Shown: positions 1 through 7,684, counted from the first letter of the stretch. The stretch is 32,306 bases of DNA from Clostridium sp. (GCA_018335695.1 JAGXRV010000017.1:1-32306), one strand, 5' to 3'. Numbers and translations: made by a program. The notes: generated by a model not told the origin, from the sequence alone.

Positions 1-509
1 CGAAGTATAGTAAGCAGAAAATTTTTGCCGCGCAACCCGTACACCCAACTGGTGCGCAAAATGAGGTAAGGCGTGCCTACAGCCTGAATAGCTTGTTCTC
101 CAAAGAACTTTGTACGACCATAAACGTTTATCGGGTTTGGCACATCTTCTTCAGTATAAGGTGTAGTTTTACTGCCGTCAAAGACATAGTCGGTAGAAAA
201 ATGAACAATTAAAGCATTTAATTTTTTGGCTTCCTCGGCTAATATGCCGGGTGCGATACCGTTAACGGCCATGGCCAGTTCTGCTTCTTCTTCAGCCTTA
301 TCCACAGCAGTGTAAGCGGCTGCGTTGACGATTAAGTCTGGTTTGATATCTCGAACACGTTTCCGAATCTGGTCGGGATTAGCCAAATCAAGTTGCTCGC
401 GGTCAAGCGCCACCACTTCCCCTAACGTGGTCAAGGCATGCCGCAACTCCCAACCGACCTGACCGTTTTTGCCGGTGAGCAGAATGCGCGGCCATAAATA
501 AGATTTCAT
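1..509 (-). CDS. rfbD: dTDP-4-dehydrorhamnose reductase, C-terminally cut by the window edge
   Basis: Last enzyme of dTDP-L-rhamnose synthesis: NAD(P)H reduction of dTDP-4-dehydro-L-rhamnose in the cytoplasm. About 169 residues are present, starting [19 protein letters not shown]. The N-terminal Rossmann fingerprint TGKNGQVG, the NAAAYTAVDKAE stretch, the FSTDYVFDG strand and the catalytic-type Y-x3-K (YGRTK) are all visible. The ATG overlaps the rfbC stop by 4 bases (ATGA), so it is the fourth gene of an rfbB-A-C-D operon and is translationally coupled. The C-terminal third lies beyond base 1. No frameshift is seen. Identification is firm because all four pathway genes are adjacent. Confidence 0.95.
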   Translation of the reverse strand, partial: MKSYLWPRILLTGKNGQVGWELRHALTTLGEVVALDREQLDLANPDQIRKRVRDIKPDLIVNAAAYTAVDKAEEEAELAMAVNGIAPGILAEEAKKLNALIVHFSTDYVFDGSKTTPYTEEDVPNPINVYGRTKFFGEQAIQAVGTPYLILRTSWVYGLRGKNFLLTIL

Positions 510-1072
510 TTACCCGCACCTTCGTATTGTGGTAATTGAGACGATGGTAGCTCTAGAAGCCTCGGATAATTCCGATCCTTGTCAGATAAAATTGGTTTGA
601 CGTCAGGCCAGGTAATGCTAAGATCCGGATCATCCCAAGCAATACCGCCCTCAGCCTCGGGATTGTAAAAGTCAGTACATTTATAGGCAAATAGCGCTGT
701 TTCACTGACAACAAAAAAGCCGTGGGCAAATCCTGCAGGAATATATAATTGGCGTTTATTGTCTGCGGAAAGGGTAGCGCCCACCCACTGGCCAAAGGTC
801 GGGGAACCAAACCGAATATCAACTGCTACGTCAAATACTTCACCTTGCAAAACAAAGACCAATTTACCCTGGGCGTTGGGATGTTGGAAGTGCAAACCAC
901 GCAAAGTACCCTGCCGCGAAAAAGAAAGGTTATCCTGTACAAAAGAAAGGGGCAGACCGGTTGCGGCGTAGCGCTTCTGATTCCAGGTTTCCATGAAGAA
1001 GCCGCGGGCATCACCGAACACTGTAGGCTCAACGATCATTACCCCCGGCAATTTAGTCTCAATTACTTTCAT
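506..1072 (-). CDS. rfbC: dTDP-4-dehydrorhamnose 3,5-epimerase
   Basis: Third step of dTDP-L-rhamnose synthesis: double epimerisation of dTDP-4-dehydro-6-deoxy-D-glucose at C3 and C5. The 188 residues are the normal length for this cupin-fold enzyme. The catalytic-histidine motif GTLRGLHFQ, the following [18 protein letters not shown] strands, PAGFAHGF and the [15 protein letters not shown] segment are all typical. It overlaps rfbA by 4 bases at its start and rfbD by 4 bases at its end, both in the ATGA arrangement, which implies translational coupling in one polycistronic message. Confidence 0.96.
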   Translation of the reverse strand: MKVIETKLPGVMIVEPTVFGDARGFFMETWNQKRYAATGLPLSFVQDNLSFSRQGTLRGLHFQHPNAQGKLVFVLQGEVFDVAVDIRFGSPTFGQWVGATLSADNKRQLYIPAGFAHGFFVVSETALFAYKCTDFYNPEAEGGIAWDDPDLSITWPDVKPILSDKDRNYPRLLELPSSQLPQYEGAGK

Positions 1073-1950
1073 ACTGGCTTGTCCTTCCCGACTAGGTTCA
1101 GCAAATATTGGCCGTAGCCATTTTTCTTAAGCGGCTCGGCAAGTTTAAGCACCTGCTCAGCATCAATCAGTCCCTGATGATACGCAATCTCTTCGGGGCA
1201 AGAGATCTTCAGCCCTTGCCGCTGTTCAATCGTCTCAATAAAATTGGCAGCTTGCAACAAAGCTTCATGGGTACCTGTATCCAGCCAGGCGAAACCACGA
1301 CCAAGCTTTTCCACGCGTAGTTGATCTTGCTGCAAGTAAAGTTTGTTGATGTCAGTGATTTCGAGCTCTCCTCGGGCAGACGGTTTCAAGCTGGCAGCCA
1401 TGTCAACTACTTGGTTATCATAAAAATAAAGACCGGTAACAGCGTAATTAGACTTAGGGTTAGACGGTTTTTCCTCTAGGCTTAAAACATGATTATTTTC
1501 GTCAAACTCTGCTACTCCATAGTGCTGCGGATCGCGTACCCAGTAACCGAAGACAGTGGCACCTTGATCTTGAGCGGCTGCAGTTTTAAGTTTTGGGGTA
1601 AGACCATGTCCATAGAAAATATTATCTCCCAGGACGAGGGCACAACTATCATTGCCTATAAAGTCACGTCCAATAATAAAGGCTTGCGCGAGACCGTCCG
1701 GGCTGGGTTGCACCGCATAGCGAATATTAATCCCCCATTGACTCCCGTCATCTAGCAATGATTGAAACTGGTGCTGATCTTGTGGGGTATTAATGACTAA
1801 AATCTCAGTGATACCCGCAAGCATCAGGATGCTAAGCGGATAATAGATCATCGGCTTGTCGTAAACCGGCATCAGCTGTTTACTCACAACTCGGGTAAGC
1901 GGGTACAGGCGAGTGCCTGATCCTCCGGCAAGAATTATTCCCTTATGCAT
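1069..1950 (-). CDS. rfbA: glucose-1-phosphate thymidylyltransferase
   Basis: First step of dTDP-L-rhamnose synthesis: joins dTTP and glucose-1-phosphate to give dTDP-glucose. The 293 residues match the short RmlA form. The nucleotide-binding signature [16 protein letters not shown] and the [18 protein letters not shown] segment lie at the N terminus. [30 protein letters not shown] and the [19 protein letters not shown] stretch follow, then the Trp-Leu-Asp-Thr-Gly-Thr-His motif ([11 protein letters not shown]). The ATG overlaps the last 8 bases of rfbB. The product probably supplies rhamnose to a surface or spore-coat polysaccharide, but no glycosyltransferase is visible here to say which. 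Confidence 0.97.
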   Translation of the reverse strand: MHKGIILAGGSGTRLYPLTRVVSKQLMPVYDKPMIYYPLSILMLAGITEILVINTPQDQHQFQSLLDDGSQWGINIRYAVQPSPDGLAQAFIIGRDFIGNDSCALVLGDNIFYGHGLTPKLKTAAAQDQGATVFGYWVRDPQHYGVAEFDENNHVLSLEEKPSNPKSNYAVTGLYFYDNQVVDMAASLKPSARGELEITDINKLYLQQDQLRVEKLGRGFAWLDTGTHEALLQAANFIETIEQRQGLKISCPEEIAYHQGLIDAEQVLKLAEPLKKNGYGQYLLNLVGKDKPV

Positions 1951-3010
1951 TGCTCACCAACCCCAATCTTTCTCCTCGGTAGCTTCCGTCTAGCACCCGT
2001 TGCCACCAATGACGATTTTCCAGATACCAAGTAATAGTTTTATGCAGTCCTGTTTCAAAAGTTTCTTGCGGCATCCAACCCAACTCGCGCTGGATTTTTG
2101 CGGCATCTATGGCGTAACGACGATCATGACCCGGGCGATCCTTGACATATGTTATAAGTGCAGCATGCGGAAGTACTGGAGAATCCGGCACAAGTTGATC
2201 TAGAATGGCACAAATAGTATTAACTACTTCCAGGTTTGTTTTTTCACAATGCCCACCAATATTATACGTTTGCCCTGGACTGCCTTTTTCAAGTACAGTT
2301 CTGATTGCCCGGCAGTGGTCTTCCACGTAAAGCCAGTCCCGCACATTCTGTCCATCACCATATACCGGAAGGGGCTCACCGGCCAATGCTTTCAGGATCA
2401 TCAGCGGGATCAGTTTTTCGGGAAATTGATAGGGACCATAGTTATTAGAACAATTCGTAATCAGCACCGGCAAACCATAGGTATGATTCCAGGCACGAAC
2501 CAAGTGGTCAGAGGCAGCCTTTGAGGCAGAATAAGGAGAAGACGGCTTATAAGAGGTTTCTTCGGTGAAATAACCCTCAGAGCCAAGCGATCCATAAACT
2601 TCATCAGTGGAAACATGCAGAAAACGAAAGTCTTGGCGCTTACCAGCATCCAGCCCCTCCCAATAAAACCGCGCCGCCTCCAACAGTTCAAAAGTTCCTA
2701 CTGTGTTTGTTTGGATGAAATCGGCCGGCCCATCAATGGAACGATCCACATGGGATTCTGCGGCAAAATTTATAATCGCATCAGGATTATATTCTGACAA
2801 CAATTTCTTGCTTAAACTTCGCTCTCTGATATCTCCATGAGTAAATATATAATTATGATAATCCGCATACTTAGCCAAAGACTCAATATTTCCCGCATAG
2901 GTAAGCTTATCCAGGTTTATAATCCGCAAGTCTTCTTCTGCGGCAAGGCACTGCCTGATGAAGTTGCTGCCGATAAAACCGGCACCGCCGGTAACTAACC
3001 AGGTTTTCAC
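1943..3010 (-). CDS. rfbB: dTDP-glucose 4,6-dehydratase
   Basis: Second step of dTDP-L-rhamnose synthesis, NAD-dependent oxidation/dehydration/reduction of dTDP-glucose to the 4-keto-6-deoxy sugar. The 355 residues are a full-length extended short-chain dehydrogenase. The NAD fingerprint [12 protein letters not shown] is at the N terminus, with [11 protein letters not shown], the catalytic STDEVYG segment and the Y-x3-K motif ([10 protein letters not shown]); the [17 protein letters not shown] motif is diagnostic. It is the first gene of the operon; a GAAGGGAGTG ribosome site precedes the ATG and a sigma-H-like promoter (3071-3099) lies about 60 bases upstream. Confidence 0.97.
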   Translation of the reverse strand: MKTWLVTGGAGFIGSNFIRQCLAAEEDLRIINLDKLTYAGNIESLAKYADYHNYIFTHGDIRERSLSKKLLSEYNPDAIINFAAESHVDRSIDGPADFIQTNTVGTFELLEAARFYWEGLDAGKRQDFRFLHVSTDEVYGSLGSEGYFTEETSYKPSSPYSASKAASDHLVRAWNHTYGLPVLITNCSNNYGPYQFPEKLIPLMILKALAGEPLPVYGDGQNVRDWLYVEDHCRAIRTVLEKGSPGQTYNIGGHCEKTNLEVVNTICAILDQLVPDSPVLPHAALITYVKDRPGHDRRYAIDAAKIQRELGWMPQETFETGLHKTITWYLENRHWWQRVLDGSYRGERLGLVSNA

Positions 3011-3070
3011 TTAAAAAAGCACTCCCTTCAACTGCTCTTTTTACAAATAAAGCCCTTATCTCTCGCGCAA

Positions 3071-3099
3071 GTATTCGACAGTAAATGTATATTTCCTGC
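3071..3099 (-). promoter_or_regulatory. Sigma-H-like promoter for the rfb operon
   Basis: Read on the minus strand: -35 GCAGGAAAT (3091-3099), 11-base spacer, -10 GTCGAATAC (3071-3079). This fits the Bacillus sigma-H consensus RNAGGAWWW, 11-12 bases, RNNGAAT. The -10 also contains TGTCGAA, a match to the Spo0A box. It is the best of the sigma-H-like sites in this window. It suggests transition-phase or sporulation control of rhamnose synthesis. Confidence 0.65.
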
Positions 3100-3137
3100 A
3101 GAACAAACAATAAATGTGGCAAGTACTCGGTTCCAAC

Positions 3138-3171
3138 AAAAAAATCAGGACAGCTCAGAAATCCGTCCTGA
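3138..3171 (-). terminator. Intrinsic terminator after the hepT-like gene
   Basis: On the minus strand a perfect 7-bp stem (TCAGGAC 3165-3171 with GTCCTGA 3145-3151) is followed at once by seven T residues (3138-3144). It lies 4 bases past the hepT-like stop and insulates the rfb operon from the toxin-antitoxin pair. Confidence 0.88.
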
Positions 3172-3174
3172 CTC

Positions 3175-3633
3175 TTAAGAAGTATAACCTTTCAAAAAGA
3201 CTTCCACGTCCGCAGTATACAGCTCACGCAACTTTGTCGCATCTGCTAAGACAAGCCGCACCTTTCTCTCATCCAGTTCATATGAATAAGCGTGCCTGAA
3301 GAAATGTCTGAAAGAATGCAGATTATTCAACAAGACAAAACTCTCCTCAGATAATAAGGCAGGTCTTACGCCTTCAATCGTGAGAAGCATCCTCTTTAGT
3401 AGTTCTGCGTGATAGCGAGTCTTGTCCTCTATGTTATTCTCAAAGAAATCAGCTATTACTTTAAAAAGGTCTTCAAACGCGCAATAAAGATTATGGAGCT
3501 GATAAGCAAGGCTTTCTGTGGCTATTCTGCCCCTTTTACCCTTTCTATCATCCAGTTTTGCATAAATGCTGTCAATCTCTTTTACACGTGCATATATCTC
3601 AGCCTTCAGAAGCGCTAATCTTTCCTTTTCCAT
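3175..3633 (-). CDS. hepT: HepT-like HEPN toxin of a type VII toxin-antitoxin pair
   Basis: An all-helical protein of 152 residues in the DUF86/HepT family of HEPN RNases. The catalytic motif R-x4-H-x-Y is present as R109-H-F-F-R-H114-A-Y116; in characterised HepT the tyrosine is the residue the partner nucleotidyltransferase adenylylates to silence the toxin. The gene overlaps its upstream partner by 19 bases, the usual close coupling. The ATG has an AAGGAAGGG ribosome site inside the partner gene, and a terminator follows the stop. Substrate RNA and the trigger cannot be read from sequence. An ordinary HEPN protein without toxic activity is possible. Confidence 0.85.
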   Translation of the reverse strand: MEKERLALLKAEIYARVKEIDSIYAKLDDRKGKRGRIATESLAYQLHNLYCAFEDLFKVIADFFENNIEDKTRYHAELLKRMLLTIEGVRPALLSEESFVLLNNLHSFRHFFRHAYSYELDERKVRLVLADATKLRELYTADVEVFLKGYTS

Positions 3634-3965
3634 GGTATCCCTTCCTTGATTATCTTTTCAGCCCAGCGGTGTTCTTCCAACTGCACCACATCTACGTCAT
3701 CCTTGCCGACTTCTCCCGAGATGAACGCCATGGCTTTGAAAAAATCTTCATCCTTTAGTCCTATAAAAGCTATATCCAAATCAGAATGTTCATTGAAGCA
3801 ATGCGGCCTTGACACCGAACCAAAGACATAAGCCTGCTCAAAGTAGATTTCCTCTGCCAATTTATCCAGAACTTGCATCGCATCGGCTAATAGCTGTTTG
3901 CGGTGCTGCTCCCGCTTTAGTTTTTTCTTGGCGAGAGCACTATCTAGAAGATCGGTATTCCACAC
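3615..3965 (-). CDS. mntA: MntA-like minimal nucleotidyltransferase antitoxin
   Basis: A 116-residue minimal nucleotidyltransferase of the polymerase-beta superfamily. Motif: FGS at the start of the NTase strand, then VSRPHCFNEHS, then DLD, giving the GS...DxD active site with a metal-binding aspartate pair; the third acidic residue is probably in DVDVVQLE. Known relatives (MntA of the HepT/MntA systems) transfer AMP to the HepT tyrosine and so neutralise it. The start is GTG at 3965, 7 bases after AAGGAGGCG. An N-terminal basic helix (KKKLKREQHRK) precedes the domain. The antitoxin-first order and 19-base overlap with the hepT-like gene support the pairing. Confidence 0.85.
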   Translation of the reverse strand: MWNTDLLDSALAKKKLKREQHRKQLLADAMQVLDKLAEEIYFEQAYVFGSVSRPHCFNEHSDLDIAFIGLKDEDFFKAMAFISGEVGKDDVDVVQLEEHRWAEKIIKEGIPWKRKD

Positions 3966-4080
3966 AGCAACCCGCCTCCTTCATCATTACACAAGCAAAA
4001 ATGTCACGGGCATTCTGACGATTAAGCAAAGTAGTCGCCTGATTTAATTGTACCGGGCGCAATAAAGTTTCTACTTCTGT
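3940..4080 (-). other. Stop-free tail in the PIN gene frame after its UGA
   Basis: Directly after the UGA of the PIN gene the same frame stays open for 46 codons to a TAG at 3940-3942. It reads plausibly protein-like (TEVETLLRPVQLNQ..., then RQNARDIFACVMMKEAG). It overlaps the ribosome site and start of the mntA-like gene. It may be the remnant of another gene's C terminus or chance; a run of this length is not statistically strong. No bacterial SECIS-like hairpin is evident after the UGA, so selenocysteine readthrough is not supported. The stretch otherwise holds only the mntA ribosome site. Confidence 0.2.
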
Positions 4081-4677
4081 TCATTCTAATGGCCATATTT
4101 CTCCATCAAACTGCTCTTTACGTTGTTTAAGGTTTTCTACTTCCCCACTTACTAACCATATTATTCTACAAAGTTTTCTCTGGGATCCGGCAGCTTTCAT
4201 CCATTCAATAAAATCTTTTATCTTCACAACCCGTATGTCGTTAGCATCCTCAAGATTTAGGTGTTCATCAATTATATCTTGCAGATCGCTCTCATCAGAT
4301 AAAAAGACAGTTACCCCATCTGTTTTTGCAAACGCTAACGACACTATCTCTCCCCAGTTTTTTCTAGGTTTTTTTGAATCCCAAAACTTAGTTTTAAGTA
4401 GGCTTATAACCTGATCATATATTAGTTCTTTACTCCCATCTTGTGCAGATATAAATTGCCTATCGACAATAATTGCCCTTTTTTGCCTGACTAAACTATC
4501 AACCTGCTTTTTTACAGCAGCTGGTGTCAGAATTTCATTTTCATAAACATGTCTGTGAATATAAAGCAATTCAACAAATTCTGGAATAATATCTTCGATA
4601 ATATTTTGACTTTCTACTCTACCAAGCTTTATTGCAAAATCCGCATCTAATAAGGCAATCTTACACTTTAAAGGCAT
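4081..4677 (-). CDS. PIN-domain nuclease-like protein, probable toxin or effector
   Basis: A 198-residue protein with a PIN-like acidic pattern: D11 and D13 in ALLDADFAIKLG at the end of strand 1, E110 in WGEIVSLAFAKTDG, and D128/E129/D131 in VFLSDESDL. This is the arrangement of Mg-dependent PIN ribonucleases, whose usual targets are mRNA or tRNA. It is longer than VapC-type toxins (about 130-140) and carries a basic C-terminal segment. The gene follows the ImmA/IrrE-like protease by 33 bases with a GGAG site 7 bases before the ATG, so it is the last gene of an XRE-protease-PIN operon. It has no VapB-like partner; control by the XRE repressor and its proteolysis is an inference from context. 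Confidence 0.7.
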   Translation of the reverse strand: MPLKCKIALLDADFAIKLGRVESQNIIEDIIPEFVELLYIHRHVYENEILTPAAVKKQVDSLVRQKRAIIVDRQFISAQDGSKELIYDQVISLLKTKFWDSKKPRKNWGEIVSLAFAKTDGVTVFLSDESDLQDIIDEHLNLEDANDIRVVKIKDFIEWMKAAGSQRKLCRIIWLVSGEVENLKQRKEQFDGEIWPLE

Positions 4678-4710
4678 ATTGAAACTCCAGTCTTAAGAAT
4701 AATTAATTTA

Positions 4711-5559
4711 TTAATCATTCTCCAAGAATTCCAATATATCCTTTTCGTTCATTGCTTTTCGAGAAATTCCAAATTCTTCAGGGCCTTTACGAGCTAGTGA
4801 TAGTAAGTATTTAAGCTTATCTTCAGTAATTTTCTTTTCTTCAAATGCATATAAAGCTGCATCCAGCAAACCATCAAATCGTATTGTATTAGTTCTCCGC
4901 TGTTGTTCAACTCCTAGTTGTAACCTTTTCTGTGCGATACGAACTGGCGAGTCTTCCTCTTTGTCAGATAAGTTCATTAACTCAAGACATTTGTCAAGAG
5001 ATATAAAATCAATTTCATAAAGACGACGCACAATTGCTTTATAGGGAACCCCAAAAACATCCATTAATCGTATAACATCAAAAAGTTTAAGATTATTGGG
5101 TCTTAAGTCTAGTTCATCTAGTTCATTTCTTAATACTCTTTTTGGTACTAAAAGCATAGCAGCAAATCTATTAGCCATGTTTTCTTTGAGACTTAATTTA
5201 TTGTCTCCATTTAAATTAAGTGTAGATAGACTAATAAAATCTCCATGTTTTAAAACATCTTCATCATACCAAATATGGTACAATTCATGAGCTGCCGCAA
5301 ATATTTGTTTATCAAACTGAATATATGAATTTACAAAAGAAAATAGTTTGCCCCCTTTGGGACAAACAAAACCACATAATTCATCATCTTCAATTGGGTA
5401 TTGTAAAAAAATTGAGTTCTTCGCTATAATACCGAAAATCTCTTCTTTAATTATTCGCAAGGATTTTCCTAACTCTGAAATTTTTGTGTTTGCTTTAAAC
5501 TCCAATTCTTTTACTATTTCCTGACTTAATTCCAAATGGCTAACCACATTCGCAGACAT
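4711..5559 (-). CDS. ImmA/IrrE-family zinc metallopeptidase
   Basis: A 282-residue protein of the COG2856 family. The zinc motif HELYH (H91-E-L-Y-H95) follows a run of alanines (AAAHELYHIWY), and the third ligand is the Glu of ENMANRFAAMLLVP (E126), the family's second signature. Relatives (ImmA of ICEBs1, IrrE/PprI) cleave an XRE-type repressor to induce its regulon. A paired XRE gene lies 5 bases upstream and a PIN protein follows. An in-frame GTG at 5568 overlaps the XRE stop, but ATG 5559 has GGAG at good spacing and is preferred. The C-terminal 90 residues (after about 190) are an added helical domain of unknown role. Confidence 0.88.
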   Translation of the reverse strand: MSANVVSHLELSQEIVKELEFKANTKISELGKSLRIIKEEIFGIIAKNSIFLQYPIEDDELCGFVCPKGGKLFSFVNSYIQFDKQIFAAAHELYHIWYDEDVLKHGDFISLSTLNLNGDNKLSLKENMANRFAAMLLVPKRVLRNELDELDLRPNNLKLFDVIRLMDVFGVPYKAIVRRLYEIDFISLDKCLELMNLSDKEEDSPVRIAQKRLQLGVEQQRRTNTIRFDGLLDAALYAFEEKKITEDKLKYLLSLARKGPEEFGISRKAMNEKDILEFLEND

Positions 5560-5564
5560 ATTAT

Positions 5565-5915
5565 TCACTCCACTTGATTCTGCAATAAATTAGTCAATTC
5601 TACCATTTCATCCATTACATGATCAAGAAATCTTAAATCATCCTTAGTATTTGGTTTGCTAACAGAACCCATCATTACAAAGACTGGATTGATTATCTGG
5701 TGCTCCTCATATTTCATTAAATAATCAAAAGAAACATTCATTATTGAAGCTAATTTGGATACTTCTATTACATTAATAGCTTTTTTGCCATGAACTATTT
5801 TACTCATAACTTGTTTAGAAACACCAAACTTTTCAGCTAACTCTGTTTGACTCATCTTATTTTCTTCTAAATACAACTGGATTTTATCTCCAATCTGTTC
5901 AAACAGATCTTTCAT
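5565..5915 (-). CDS. XRE-family repressor paired with the ImmA-like protease
   Basis: A 116-residue protein with an N-terminal Cro/CI helix-turn-helix at about residues 15-65: MSQTELAEKFGVSKQVMSKI, then HGKKAINVIEVSKLASIM. A C-terminal helical extension of about 50 residues may bind the protease or dimerise. ATG 5915 is chosen because GGGAGG lies 8 bases upstream; a longer frame to 5993 would cover the promoter. It is the first gene of the three-gene operon and probably represses its own promoter, in the manner of ImmR/ImmA pairs; this last point is inference. Confidence 0.85.
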   Translation of the reverse strand: MKDLFEQIGDKIQLYLEENKMSQTELAEKFGVSKQVMSKIVHGKKAINVIEVSKLASIMNVSFDYLMKYEEHQIINPVFVMMGSVSKPNTKDDLRFLDHVMDEMVELTNLLQNQVE

Positions 5916-5944
5916 TAGATAACCTCCCTTTTCCCCTCGTCTAT

Positions 5945-5974
5945 AAAATATCATAGTATACAAGCTATCGTCAA
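5945..5974 (-). promoter_or_regulatory. Sigma-A-type promoter of the XRE-ImmA-PIN operon
   Basis: Minus strand: -35 TTGACG (5969-5974), 18-base spacer, -10 TATTTT (5945-5950). The spacer contains ATAG...CTAT arms around GTATAC, a possible operator for the XRE protein. It is 30 bases upstream of the XRE ATG. Confidence 0.6.
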
Positions 5975-6150
5975 CAATATGTTTACCTATCATTTAAAAC
6001 GATACAGTTTTGGGCAATTATTATATGAAAAATCAAATAATCTTATACATATTTTCAACATATTATTTACGAAGTTTGCATCATGTAGTCAGCTAATGAA
6101 CCATTCTTCGCTTTCAATCCATTCATCATCGATTAAATCACGAAGGCTGT

Positions 6151-6247
6151 TGGCGGGAGTAGGTGGGAATCGAACCCACCACGGACGGGTCAACGCCCGC
6201 CACCGGATTTGAAGTCCGGGGCCCTCACCAGGCAGACATCTACTCCC
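6151..6247 (-). tRNA. selC: Selenocysteine tRNA, anticodon TCA
   Basis: A 97-base tRNA including an encoded CCA. The acceptor stem is 8 bp (GGGAGTAG with CTACTCCC), the anticodon arm is CCGGA-CTTCAAA-TCCGG with anticodon TCA, the variable arm is long (around GGCGGGCGTTGACCCGTCC), and the T arm is GTGGG-TTCGATT-CCCAC. The 8-bp acceptor, long variable arm, TCA anticodon and G discriminator base are the features of bacterial tRNA-Sec. The organism should therefore have selA, selB, selD and UGA-decoding selenoproteins elsewhere; none is in this window. The tRNA stands alone, and a defence-like gene block begins just past its 3' end. Confidence 0.96.
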
Positions 6248-6315
6248 ATTATTAAACTTACCAATAAAATTGAAACCTTCGCAACTTAACCAAAGTGAAT
6301 TTCAGGCACAAGGAT

Positions 6316-6344
6316 ATTATAGCACCTGATTCCAGCCGCTTCAA
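6316..6344 (-). promoter_or_regulatory. Sigma-A promoter of tRNA-Sec
   Basis: Minus strand: -35 TTGAAG (6339-6344), exact 17-base spacer, -10 TATAAT (6316-6321, perfect). Predicted start near 6309 leaves a leader of about 60 bases before the mature 5' end at 6247. The spacing and perfect -10 make this one of the clearest promoters in the window. Confidence 0.8.
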
Positions 6345-6357
6345 TAGTTATGCTCGC

Positions 6358-6394
6358 ATATTAAACCGGCGGGAGGTATAAAGCCTCCCGCCGG
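6358..6394 (-). terminator. Terminator of the TasA-like operon
   Basis: A perfect 11-bp G+C-rich stem (CCGGCGGGAGG 6384-6394 on the minus strand with its complement 6366-6376) and a 7-base loop, followed by TTTAATAT on the minus strand. It is 39 bases past the stop of the last tasA-like gene. The T tract is short, so efficiency is uncertain. Confidence 0.7.
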
Positions 6395-6432
6395 CAGTTC
6401 ATACTGCATATTTTGTTTAAGTTGATTTAGGT

Positions 6433-7089
6433 CTAGGGATTATTTTTGGTCTGCTCGGCATGGACATAGAAGCTGACCACCGGCACAATCCCTTGCAGGT
6501 CATTGCCTGCATCACTATCCATAGTTACCTCATAGACCAGCTGCACCATGGGCGGCCAAAACCCTGTATATGGAGCGATAGCCGGCTTGTAGATGCAATT
6601 CTGCGGACCGGCAAGCAACGTGGTTAGTGAACCGTTAAACAACACCTTGTTTGTAGGATGCCCGGCCACATAGATCTTGACATTCATGTTGTCGGCAAAA
6701 TAGTCTGCCAAGCTCTGATTTTCCGTTGGATCCTCGCCATTGATCGAAGTAATCGCCGCCGAGACCTGGTTCAGCCGTACCCGCAGTGAACCAAGGTTGC
6801 GTACATCTAAGTTGCGAGCCACTGTCCGCCCGGGCCACCAGACGTCTGTGACATTTTCCAGCAACTCCTCCTGCCCTGGCTCGACCGCTCCTTCAGCAAT
6901 CGTGGTGTAAAACATCGGACCGGGAATCGGGTCTCCAAGGTCGCGGTCGGCAGCAATATCCACCGTGCCGGCCGTGAAGATGTTCCCGTCATTGTCAGCC
7001 GTATCGGTGAAGATGGCCACGGTAGCGCCGCCTGCCAGCCCCGCTACGAGTAGCACCGCCAGTACCAGTACAAATAGTTTTGTTTTCAT
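6433..7089 (-). CDS. TasA/camelysin-like matrix protein with SipW-type signal peptide (second copy)
   Basis: A secreted protein of 218 residues. The N terminus MKTKLFVLVLAVLLVAGLAG followed by GATVAIFTDTADNDGNIFTAGTVDI is the SipW-dependent signal peptide plus the conserved start of the mature TasA/CalY family, with cleavage expected near A-x-FTD. The rest is a beta-sandwich-like domain (VRNLGSLRVRLNQVSA) ending in EQTKNNP, an ending shared with the gene upstream. A GGAGG site precedes the ATG. It is 65 bases downstream of its shorter paralogue, with a hairpin between. Probably a fibre or surface subunit; camelysin-type protease activity cannot be excluded. Confidence 0.87.
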   Translation of the reverse strand: MKTKLFVLVLAVLLVAGLAGGATVAIFTDTADNDGNIFTAGTVDIAADRDLGDPIPGPMFYTTIAEGAVEPGQEELLENVTDVWWPGRTVARNLDVRNLGSLRVRLNQVSAAITSINGEDPTENQSLADYFADNMNVKIYVAGHPTNKVLFNGSLTTLLAGPQNCIYKPAIAPYTGFWPPMVQLVYEVTMDSDAGNDLQGIVPVVSFYVHAEQTKNNP

Positions 7090-7104
7090 GCAGTTCCTCC
7101 TTTC

Positions 7105-7124
7105 CCTGCCGTCTTAACGGCAGG
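7105..7124 (-). promoter_or_regulatory. Perfect hairpin between the two tasA-like genes
   Basis: CCTGCCGT and ACGGCAGG (8-bp stem, 4-base loop) in the 65-base gap. No T run follows on the minus strand; the ribosome site of the next gene begins a few bases later. It could stabilise the 3' end of the upstream message or modulate translation of the second copy. Confidence 0.5.
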
Positions 7125-7154
7125 AATAAAGTCTGCCTTTGACGTCAGGCTGTG

Positions 7155-7625
7155 CTATTCGACGGGATTGTTGGCGGTCTGCTCGGCCTCGATGGTGAAG
7201 TCAACAGTACCGGTTGCACCCTGGTAATCGTTGTTGGCACCAATTGGCAGTTCTACAGTGAATGACACAATGGCAGATTCACCAGGCTCCAGCACTACAT
7301 CTTGGTCATCTTCAAGCCCGCCGACCGTTGCGGGGGTGTCGCCAAGGAACAGAGCACCGCTACCTTCGGCCGACACATCAAACCGCAGTTCCAGTGTGCC
7401 GTCATTTTCCACGGTAAAGCTGCCGGTAACGGTATCTCCAGGCGCCATGTTGCCGGCGGCTAACGGTAACGTTGTAGCTCCGACGGTGTTAATGTCAATC
7501 GTGCCTGCGGTAAAGGTATTGCCCTCGTTAACAGCTTCATCGGTGAAGATAGCCATGGTGGCACCGCCTACCAAAGCGGCCGCCAGAGCGATAACCAGCA
7601 TACTTGTAAACATTTTCGTTTTCAT
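7155..7625 (-). CDS. TasA/camelysin-like matrix protein with SipW-type signal peptide (first copy)
   Basis: A secreted protein of 156 residues. The N terminus MKTKMFTSMLVIALAAALVG leads into GATMAIFTDEAVNEGNTFTA and GTIDI, the hallmark of SipW substrates. The mature part has VTGSFTVENDGTLELRFDVS, LEPGESAIVSFTVELP and a final TIEAEQTANNP; this is a compact Ig-like/TasA fold without obvious catalytic residues. A GGAGG site is 9 bases before the ATG. The 183-base gap upstream holds a c-di-GMP-I riboswitch, so expression of this gene and its paralogue should follow c-di-GMP level. SipW is encoded immediately upstream. Confidence 0.9.
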   Translation of the reverse strand: MKTKMFTSMLVIALAAALVGGATMAIFTDEAVNEGNTFTAGTIDINTVGATTLPLAAGNMAPGDTVTGSFTVENDGTLELRFDVSAEGSGALFLGDTPATVGGLEDDQDVVLEPGESAIVSFTVELPIGANNDYQGATGTVDFTIEAEQTANNPVE

Positions 7626-7684
7626 TTTTCAAAACCTCCGGTTAGATTATTTTTTGGCGCACAAGCGGTACGCCGCGCCCGCTT

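Noticed and set aside
4040-4083. Selenocysteine readthrough of the PIN gene UGA, given tRNA-Sec nearby
   Set aside because: No hairpin of bacterial SECIS type follows the UGA, and the PIN domain is complete before it.
6100-6247. Integrase or attachment-site repeat at selC
   Set aside because: No recombinase gene and no second copy of the tRNA 3' end were found in the window, so only the suggestion of an island is kept.
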